Assembly: GCA_043798715.1 (NCBI GenBank) | Contig: JAZDOK010000016.1 | Coordinates: forward strand, 10,572-74,571 | Origin: JAZDOK01 sp043798715 | GTDB lineage: Bacteria > Vulcanimicrobiota > JAZDOK01 | Direction: 5' to 3' | Length of the DNA stretch: 64,000 nt | Part shown: positions 58,443 through 64,000 of the stretch, in pieces | Position numbering within the stretch: the first letter of the stretch is position 1 | Layout: every line of letters begins with the position of its first letter | Notes under the pieces: model-generated | What the model saw: only the letters and a program-made list of their open reading frames with translations | What the model was told of the DNA's origin: nothing | The model's database searches: none | Program-made: the position numbers and the translations under genes

Positions 58443-60146
58443 TCACCCATGCAGAATATCCTGTAATTTTTGTCTCACTTCCTCGATCGAGAAGGGGAGG
58501 CCGTTGTATTTGAGGATGCGGTGGCTCATTTCGCAGCCTGTTTCCTGTCGAAGAAGTCTGGCGAACTGGGCGGTGGCGTTGTTTTCTATGATGATGGTTT
58601 TTTCCGCCTTTTCAAGAAATTTCCCGGTGTCCGGGTGCAGGGGAAAGATCTGGCTGAAATGAAGGTGAGCCAGGTCGTTTAAGCCGAGAGAGAGGATTGC
58701 CTCTTGAACGACGCCGAAAGTGGACCCCCAGCTTATCACGAGGTTTCTGGAATCTTCAGGCCCTGAAAGAATGGGAGGCAGGGCCTCTCTCCGGATGAGT
58801 TCCAGTTTTCGAAGACGCTTTTCGACCATGGCGGCCCGCACGTCCTCATCTTCCGTTATATGCCCTTCCTCATCGTGCTCATCACTGTCCAGGCAGACCA
58901 GGCCTTTCCCTAAGCCGGGGAGGCCTCGCGGAGAGATTCCGTCCCCGGTCAACCGGTAGCGGCGGTAATCTTCCGTAGTCTCAATGAGGGTTTTCTCTAC
59001 CTGAAATCCGCCTGAGTCAAATGGCGGAACATTATAGTACGAATCCGCCTGGTACTGGTCTGTCAGAATGATTACCGGGGACTGGAAACGGTCGGCCATG
59101 TTGAAGGCCCGCCGGGTGAGCTCAAAGGCCTCCCCGATGGTGCCCGGCGCCAGGAGTACCCTGGGGAATTCGCCGTGGCCTGCATTAAGGGCAAACATCA
59201 GGTCTCCCTGCTCGGTCCTCGTCGGCAGGCCCGTGGCCGGAGCCGGACGCTGACCGATGACGATGACAACGGGAGTTTCCAGCATTCCGGCGAGGCTGAG
59301 GCCCTCGACCATCAAGGCGAAGCCCCCGCCCGCCGTCGTCACCAGGGGGCGTCCTCCGGCATAGGAAGCTCCCACGGCCATATTGATGGCGCTGATTTCG
59401 TCTTCGGCCTGCTCGGCGATCAGGCCGAATTCACGGGCTTTCCCGGCCAGAAAGGTGAAAATCCCGGTTGAAGGGGTCATCGGGTAGGCCGAGATGAAAT
59501 CGCAGCCGCCGGCCAGGGCTCCCAGGGCGATGGCCCCGGCGCCGTTTAAAAAAAGCTCTTCTGAGAGAGCCGGATCTTTCCGGATGCGTACCTTGATTTT
59601 TTGCGACCCGGCCGCGGTTTTTCCTGTCTCATAACCCTGGCGGGCGGCCTCAATGTTCTTCTGGATGATCTCCGGAGTTTTTTTACTGAAATAACTGCCG
59701 AGAAAAGAGGAGAGGATTTCAAGTTCAACATTGAGAAGGGCGCAAAGCATTCCGGCGGCGGCGATGTTGGCGTAGATGGGATTTCCCAGACCGGCGGCGA
59801 TCCGGGAGAGCGGCAGGTCAAGGATGGGAAGCGAACTTTCCAGTTTTTCACGCTCGCCGATAAGGATCGTCTCAGGAGAAATTCTCTTATTCAAGTGGGC
59901 GAGGGCGTTCTGATCCAGGGGGATCAGGAGGTCTATCCGCTCCGAAAAAGCCTGAACGGGTTTTTCGGAGACCCTGATGGTGGTGGAATTGGAGCCGCCG
60001 CGAACGCGGGACATGTATTCCTTGGTGGCAAAGACGTGATAACCCGCGAGCTTGAGAGAGCGGGTCAGGATAGTCTCGATGCTCTGGATTCCCTGTCCGG
60101 CTTCCCCGCAAAGAACGATGGAGACTTCTCCGTTCAAGATCCGCAT
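58443..60146 (-). CDS. korA: 2-oxoacid:ferredoxin oxidoreductase subunit alpha (gamma-alpha fusion)
   Basis: 567 residues from ATG 60146, since GAGGAGGCCGCC lies right before it; a longer frame from 60215 is less likely. The N-terminal ~190 residues form the gamma domain (CGEAGQGIQSIETILTRSLK, RVRGGSNSTTIRV). The alpha domain has SAYPMTPSTGIFTFLAGKA, AEDEISAINMAVGASYAGGR and TTAGGGFALMVEGLSLAGML. The fused gamma-alpha order is that of the 2-oxoglutarate oxidoreductase group. Acts with korB. Confidence 0.92.
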   Translation of the reverse strand: MRILNGEVSIVLCGEAGQGIQSIETILTRSLKLAGYHVFATKEYMSRVRGGSNSTTIRVSEKPVQAFSERIDLLIPLDQNALAHLNKRISPETILIGEREKLESSLPILDLPLSRIAAGLGNPIYANIAAAGMLCALLNVELEILSSFLGSYFSKKTPEIIQKNIEAARQGYETGKTAAGSQKIKVRIRKDPALSEELFLNGAGAIALGALAGGCDFISAYPMTPSTGIFTFLAGKAREFGLIAEQAEDEISAINMAVGASYAGGRPLVTTAGGGFALMVEGLSLAGMLETPVVIVIGQRPAPATGLPTRTEQGDLMFALNAGHGEFPRVLLAPGTIGEAFELTRRAFNMADRFQSPVIILTDQYQADSYYNVPPFDSGGFQVEKTLIETTEDYRRYRLTGDGISPRGLPGLGKGLVCLDSDEHDEEGHITEDEDVRAAMVEKRLRKLELIRREALPPILSGPEDSRNLVISWGSTFGVVQEAILSLGLNDLAHLHFSQIFPLHPDTGKFLEKAEKTIIIENNATAQFARLLRQETGCEMSHRILKYNGLPFSIEEVRQKLQDILHG

Positions 60147-60333
60147 GGCGGCCTCCTCAAGTTTCTCTCTGAAATTGCGATAAAGGTCCTCTTTTCCATC
60201 TTTCCTCTTCTTCAAAGGCTCTTTTTCTTCCTTCCGTCTTAAAAACTAAAACAAGGCAGGAGGGAGTATTGTTTTTTTGCTGAATTAACCTTTCAGAGGA
60301 CATAGTAATAATTGCAAAATCAGGAGGTGTCGC

Positions 60334-60570
60334 ATGCCGGAAATAAAATTTGAGATCAAGCAGCCTCTCGGAATCCTCTCCGAAGGAGCCAAGAACTGGT
60401 CCAAAGAGGTCAACATCGTCAGCTGGAATGATCGCAAACCAAAACTGGACATCCGCGAATGGGACGAGAATCACGAGAGGATGGGCAAGGGCATCACCCT
60501 GAATAAGGAAGAGCTCCTCAAGCTGAAACAGATTCTGCTTGATTTGAATGTAGAGGAGATGGATATCTAA
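60334..60570 (+). CDS. ydbC: YdbC family PC4-like single-stranded-DNA-binding protein
   Basis: 78 residues with CAGGAGGTGTCGC before ATG 60334. The motif NWSKEVNIVSWNDRKPKLDI followed by REWDENHERMGKGITLNKEE matches YdbC (PC4 fold) of Lactococcus/Bacillus, a homodimeric ssDNA-binding transcription cofactor. Its stop touches the next gene, so the two form an operon. Confidence 0.88.
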   Translation: MPEIKFEIKQPLGILSEGAKNWSKEVNIVSWNDRKPKLDIREWDENHERMGKGITLNKEELLKLKQILLDLNVEEMDI

Positions 60571-60936
60571 GTGGCTCTGAGTCCGGAACAAAATTGGCTT
60601 GAGCACCGTCTGGATACTCTTGAAAACTTAAGACGATCCGCAAACCAGAATCCGGAGGACAGCGAGGCACTCTACAGCCTGGGAGAAGAGTATTTCTGGC
60701 TGGGGCGTTACAGAGAGGCTCACGAGGCCTACCGGGAGGTAATCCGCCTCAGGCCGGGTTTTGCTTATGCTCATTTCAATTCAGGTTTTACTTCCCTCAT
60801 CCTGGGGGACAAGGTCTCGGCCAGGGCGGAGTACAGGATTCTCAAGAATCTTAACAGCGTTCTGGCCGCCAAGCTGTTCAAGGAGATAAAAGAAATTTCG
60901 CGCTCCTTAAGGGTTGGGGAAAAAGCCGGACAATAA
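60571..60936 (+). CDS. Small TPR-repeat protein
   Basis: 121 residues starting at GTG directly after the ydbC stop codon. Two to three tetratricopeptide repeats: NPEDSEALYSLGEEYFWLGR and AHEAYREVIRLRPGFAYAHF and GDKVSARAEYRILKNL. Without signal peptide; a cytoplasmic adaptor. Coupled to ydbC, suggesting joint function. Confidence 0.75.
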   Translation: MALSPEQNWLEHRLDTLENLRRSANQNPEDSEALYSLGEEYFWLGRYREAHEAYREVIRLRPGFAYAHFNSGFTSLILGDKVSARAEYRILKNLNSVLAAKLFKEIKEISRSLRVGEKAGQ

Positions 60937-60937
60937 A

Positions 60938-60972
60938 GTATGCTTTCGCGGGGAATATCCCCGACAGCCCCG
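60938..60972 (-). repeat. MITE-like dispersed repeat, copy 3 (5' end only)
   Basis: On the minus strand: GGCTGTCGGGGATATTCCCC then GCGAAAGCATACT, aligned to TGTCGGGGGTATCCCCCACG with CGAAAGTAC at the starts of copies 1 and 2. The rest of the element is not seen; a further GC-rich hairpin-like stretch (60975-61010) may be the degraded core. Confidence 0.55.
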
Positions 60973-61036
60973 AATCAGTTGCGCTTTCACGATCGCGAAT
61001 GGCGGGAAAGCGGATACTTAAAATTATCTTCTAAAA

Positions 61037-61855
61037 GTGTGGTTGCCGATGGATGGCCTTTATGGTATTGAAAAAAAATGCGGCACGGGCTGTATGCCCT
61101 CTATGATAACAAATGAGAAAGACGGTTCGGAGCTTATTCTGATTCCGGCTGGGGAATTTACCATGGGGAGCCAGCAGGGCGAAGGGTCTAATTGCGAACA
61201 CCCACGGCACAAGGTGTGTCTGGAGGCCTGCTACGTCGGTAAGCACGAAGTGACGAACGGGCAGTTTGCCAGGTTTGTTGATGAGACGGGGTACAGAGCG
61301 CAGGGCGACTGGAAAGAGCATCATGTTGCCGGCAGGGAAAACCACCCGGTGGTGCGCGTGAGCTGGAATGACGCCAAAGCCTACTGCGACTGGGCGAATC
61401 TTCGTCTTCCGACAGAGGCGGAGTGGGAGAAGGCGGCCCGTGGGCCGGACGAGGGGACATACCCATGGGGGAATGAATGGGATGCGAGCCGGTGCAACTG
61501 GTGGCATGGTCCTGAATCACCGGAGATGGCCAATATTTCTTTTGGCAGGGGTACTCTGCCGGTGGGTTCATTTCCCGGCGGGGCCTCTCCCTACGGCTGT
61601 CTGGACATGGCGGGGAATGTCTGGGAGTGGTGTGCGGACTGGTTTGAAGAAAGTTATTATCGCCATTCGCCGCCTTCCAACCCCGTGGGCCCGGAAAGAG
61701 GAGGCGCGCGTGTTTTGCGCGGCGGTTCCTGGCTCAATGAGTATCCGGACAACTTGCGGTGCGCCAACCGGCGCGGAGGCGACCCGATCAACTGGTATAA
61801 CTACCTGAGCGTCCACGACCTCGGCTTTCGGATCTGTCGTTCCGCTGACAGGTAG
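61037..61855 (+). CDS. Formylglycine-generating-enzyme-like (SUMF1) protein
   Basis: 272 residues. FGE-sulfatase domain: ELILIPAGEFTMGSQQGEGS, KHEVTNGQFARFVDETGYRA, RLPTEAEWEKAARGPDEGTY, GCLDMAGNVWEWCADWF and RVLRGGSWLNEYPDNLRCAN. True formylglycine generators use two Cys in the catalytic pocket; the Cys in NLRCANR is present but the N-terminal partner is uncertain, so it may be a C-type lectin-like or other SUMF1 relative. The start is unclear (GTG 61037, or ATG 61049); no strong Shine-Dalgarno. No sulfatase gene is in the window. Confidence 0.8.
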   Translation: MWLPMDGLYGIEKKCGTGCMPSMITNEKDGSELILIPAGEFTMGSQQGEGSNCEHPRHKVCLEACYVGKHEVTNGQFARFVDETGYRAQGDWKEHHVAGRENHPVVRVSWNDAKAYCDWANLRLPTEAEWEKAARGPDEGTYPWGNEWDASRCNWWHGPESPEMANISFGRGTLPVGSFPGGASPYGCLDMAGNVWEWCADWFEESYYRHSPPSNPVGPERGGARVLRGGSWLNEYPDNLRCANRRGGDPINWYNYLSVHDLGFRICRSADR

Positions 61856-61999
61856 GTTTTATCCTGTGATGCTCCTTCTATCCCTTACGGCGAACCCCAA
61901 TCCATCTTCTTTTTATATAAATATACAGGAAATGGAAGAGATTTCGCGAAGTAATTATACTAAAGCAACTATGCTTATTTATTTGATTGGAGGACGGCG

Positions 62000-63712
62000 A
62001 TGCAAAAGAGTATGGGAAGGTGCCGAAAGTCAGTCGGCACCGGAGGTTTCGCTCTGGTAGTTTTTATCTCGGTCTTGTTGGCCTGCTGCGGGTGGGCGTC
62101 GGCTGCGGGGGCGGATCCTGTTCCCGCTTCGACCCCGGCAATATCTACCGCTCCCGCGCCGGCTCAGGCCTCTCCATCGGCGGCTCCGGCGGCGGATACG
62201 AAGAGCCAGCCGGCCGTGGAAGAGAGTCCTCAGCCGGCAACAAAGTTCCAGGTAAAGTCTTTCCAGGTGAGCGGGAACACCGCGGTGACGTCCCAGGATA
62301 TAGATCTAATCGTGAAGGGGTACCTTGGCCGGGAGCTGACGCTTGAAGATCTCAAGCAGGCGGCCCAGGATATTCAGAAGGCGTATCAGGCGAAAGGATA
62401 CTTTCTGGCGAAGGTTTACATTCCGGCACAGACCCTGAAGGACGGGGTGGTGCGCTTTGAGGTTCTGGAGGGAAAGCTCGGGGAAGTAAGGGTCGAGGGC
62501 AACACGGAATACCGGACGGATTTCATCCTTAAGCGATTTGCCGGGGTTGGAAAGGACGGGATTTTATCGTACGATTTGATGCAGCGTTCTCTTCTTCTCC
62601 TGAACGAGTTTTCGGACATGAAGGTGCAGTCGGTCCTTCAACCCGGGAAAGACATGGGGACGACGGACGTGGTTTTGAAGGTGGAGGACAAGAAGCCCTT
62701 CCACATTGGTATGGACTACAACAACTTTGGGAATTCGTATGTGGGAGACAACCGCGCGGGCCTCGGGTTGTCATATGGCAATATGGCGTACCAGGGTGAT
62801 CTTCTGAATGTGCGCGGTGTTTTCCCGTTCCCCTCGAAGAGCTCAAGTCCGTTTCTTCAGGGCGCCTATACCCTTCCCGTGGGCCTCAAGGGGGCGCGAG
62901 CGGGGCTGATGTACGCGAATTCGCAGATGACGGTCGGGCGGGATCTGGAGGTACTGGACATCCGTGGCGAGGCCTCGATCTACGGGCTGACGTACAGCAT
63001 TCCGCTCACCCGGACGATTCTGGCGGGTTCGGACTTCAGCGTGGGATTCGTGAGCAAGACGATCAGGAACTACATGCTGCAGCAGACGACAAGCAAGGAC
63101 GATCTCCGGGAGTTGGTTCTGGGGTACAGTTACAACGGGATCTACGGCCGGGGGCGGAATCTGGTGTCGCTCAATCTGACGCAGGGTCTCGGGGAAATGC
63201 TGGGCGGCATGAAAGACAATGACCCGCAGGCCAGCCGTCCGAAGTCCGGGGACTCTTTTACGAAGTTGAACGTGGACCTGGCCCGGATCCAGCAGTTGGG
63301 TTCCAGGAATTTTCTGATATTGCGGGCGTCCGGTCAATTTACCACGGCGGCGCTGGTGGTCGGAGAGCTTTACGCGCTCGGGGGTTACGATTCGGTCCGT
63401 GGCTACGCGCAGTCGGAGTACATGGGTGACAACGGTTATCTTCTGAGCGCCGAGTTCCGTCTGCCTCTGAGCAAGAGCCAGCAGAACCCGATTCAGGGGG
63501 CGCTTTTTGTGGATTACGGCTCGGTGTCGGACAAGAACCCCCAGCCCGGGGTGCAAGGTAGCCGTTCGCTTCTGGGCGCGGGCCCCGGTATACGGTTCTC
63601 GATGGGAGAGAATACGGCCTTGCGGGTGGACTACGGGATCCCGCTGGATCCGAACAAGAACTCCCAGGGCAACTCTTCACAGGTTTACTGTCAATTTTCA
63701 ACCAGGTTCTAG
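62000..63712 (+). CDS. Two-partner secretion outer-membrane transporter (TpsB/ShlB-FhaC family)
   Basis: 570 residues, TTGGAGGACG before ATG 62000. Signal segment (VVFISVLLACCGWASAAGAD), then a Pro/Ala-rich linker (residues ~40-80), POTRA-type domains at ~80-230 (FQVKSFQVSGNTAVTSQDID, EVLEGKLGEVRVEGNTEYRT), and a 16-strand-like beta-barrel. The conserved VRGY loop-6 motif is in YDSVRGYAQSEYMGDNGYLL near residue 466. It secretes a TpsA partner, whose gene begins 54 bases after. The C-terminal Phe (STRF) is the outer-membrane insertion signal. Confidence 0.94.
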   Translation: MQKSMGRCRKSVGTGGFALVVFISVLLACCGWASAAGADPVPASTPAISTAPAPAQASPSAAPAADTKSQPAVEESPQPATKFQVKSFQVSGNTAVTSQDIDLIVKGYLGRELTLEDLKQAAQDIQKAYQAKGYFLAKVYIPAQTLKDGVVRFEVLEGKLGEVRVEGNTEYRTDFILKRFAGVGKDGILSYDLMQRSLLLLNEFSDMKVQSVLQPGKDMGTTDVVLKVEDKKPFHIGMDYNNFGNSYVGDNRAGLGLSYGNMAYQGDLLNVRGVFPFPSKSSSPFLQGAYTLPVGLKGARAGLMYANSQMTVGRDLEVLDIRGEASIYGLTYSIPLTRTILAGSDFSVGFVSKTIRNYMLQQTTSKDDLRELVLGYSYNGIYGRGRNLVSLNLTQGLGEMLGGMKDNDPQASRPKSGDSFTKLNVDLARIQQLGSRNFLILRASGQFTTAALVVGELYALGGYDSVRGYAQSEYMGDNGYLLSAEFRLPLSKSQQNPIQGALFVDYGSVSDKNPQPGVQGSRSLLGAGPGIRFSMGENTALRVDYGIPLDPNKNSQGNSSQVYCQFSTRF

Positions 63713-63766
63713 GTCTGGTCCGGCTTGCCCGGGTTTGAAATCAAGGGGATTTAAGGAGGTCTTGTC

Positions 63767-64000
63767 ATGGAGAAGAGGATGAACGGCAGAGCGATCATGG
63801 TGATATTCGCCCTGATCCTGGCCTGTCTGGTTATTTGGAGCCAAGCGGTCGTGGCCGAGCCCCAGGGAGGGACGGTGACCGCCGGAAACGCCGCTATCGA
63901 ACAGGCGACCCCGGGGGTGACCAACATCACCCAGTTTACCGACCGGGTGATCATCAACTGGGAGCGTTACGGCATCGGCCTCTCCGAGCTGGTGCGATAC
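63767..64000 (+). CDS. TpsA-type filamentous haemagglutinin-like exoprotein (start, partial)
   Basis: The gene runs past the window edge; 78 codons are seen. AAGGAGGTC precedes ATG 63767. After a long signal region (RAIMVIFALILACLVIWSQA, AVVAEP) comes GGTVTAGNAAIEQATPG with NITQFTDRVIINWERYGIG, the beginning of the TPS secretion domain that TpsB recognises. The cargo's function cannot be told from this part. Confidence 0.9.
   Translation, partial: MEKRMNGRAIMVIFALILACLVIWSQAVVAEPQGGTVTAGNAAIEQATPGVTNITQFTDRVIINWERYGIGLSELVRY

Noticed and set aside
1..64000. CRISPR arrays, tRNA and rRNA genes, intact transposases or integrases
   Set aside because: None found by reading: no regularly spaced repeats, no tRNA-like cloverleaf, no recombinase motif in any supported frame.

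Overview
The window reads as one contiguous stretch of a Gram-negative, probably anaerobic, uncultured bacterium with a GC-rich chromosome. The Gram-negative call rests on a two-partner secretion pair (outer-membrane TpsB plus the start of its TpsA cargo), a CsgG-like protein and prepilin-type proteins. The anaerobe call rests on a 2-oxoacid:ferredoxin oxidoreductase, two radical SAM/SPASM enzymes and a likely selenoprotein. I could not fix the phylum from sequence alone; the mix (RapZ-YvcK, YdbC-type PC4, pyruvoyl arginine decarboxylase, a duplicated sigma-54 system) suggests a candidate-phylum or delta-proteobacteria-like lineage rather than a well-known model group.

Layout. 1-4713: the end of the spc operon and the alpha operon (secY end, adk, map, infA, rpmJ, rpsM, rpsK, rpsD, rpoA, rplQ), followed by an overlapping ECF-type ATPase gene (ecfA). 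5559-11640: an AT-richer accessory island. It is bounded by the intact ecfA on the left and a second, about 91% identical copy of only the last ~264 bp of ecfA on the right, as expected if an element integrated inside ecfA and supplied a replacement 3' end. Its cargo is a membrane protein, a 769-residue protein ending in a zinc ribbon and a PD-(D/E)XK nuclease motif, a protein with a deoxyribosyltransferase/TIR-like domain, and several AlbA-type gene relics: a candidate defence locus. 11831-19897: yvcK-rapZ (minus), rarA, a YtxH-like protein, a STAS protein, a radical SAM/SPASM enzyme, a transglutaminase-like protein and methylmalonyl-CoA decarboxylase.

20015-27266: a divergent sigma-54 factor, a histidine kinase and an NtrC-type activator in one operon, then a clear -24/-12 promoter in front of a Cys-rich protein and glutamate dehydrogenase, then a second radical SAM enzyme. 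This looks like a self-contained sigma-54 circuit around glutamate metabolism. 27276-38369: uvrB, a prepilin-like operon, a thioredoxin-like lipoprotein/secreted protein whose first CxxC cysteine is an in-frame TGA (likely selenocysteine), isocitrate dehydrogenase-family protein, a TPR protein and an exported HExxH protein. 38582-41300: pyruvoyl-dependent arginine decarboxylase, ylxP, an unknown gene, efp and the RNase P RNA.

41478-57504: a run of transport, envelope and unknown proteins: an EamA transporter, a 1080-residue exported coiled-coil protein, a membrane-embedded spermidine-synthase-like protein, an RHH/PIN toxin-antitoxin pair (with a relic of a second PIN gene), Mut7-C, an ICMT-like methyltransferase, CsgG- and FlgT-like exported proteins, an OPA-family transporter with a zinc-ribbon extension, and a GT-C-like membrane protein. 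57501-64000: the two ferredoxin oxidoreductase subunits (minus), a YdbC protein, a small TPR protein, a formylglycine-generating-enzyme-like protein and the TpsB/TpsA pair, cut off by the window edge. Several dispersed repeat families are present, one of them (three copies) MITE-like. No tRNA, rRNA other than RNase P RNA as structural RNA, CRISPR array or intact transposase was seen.
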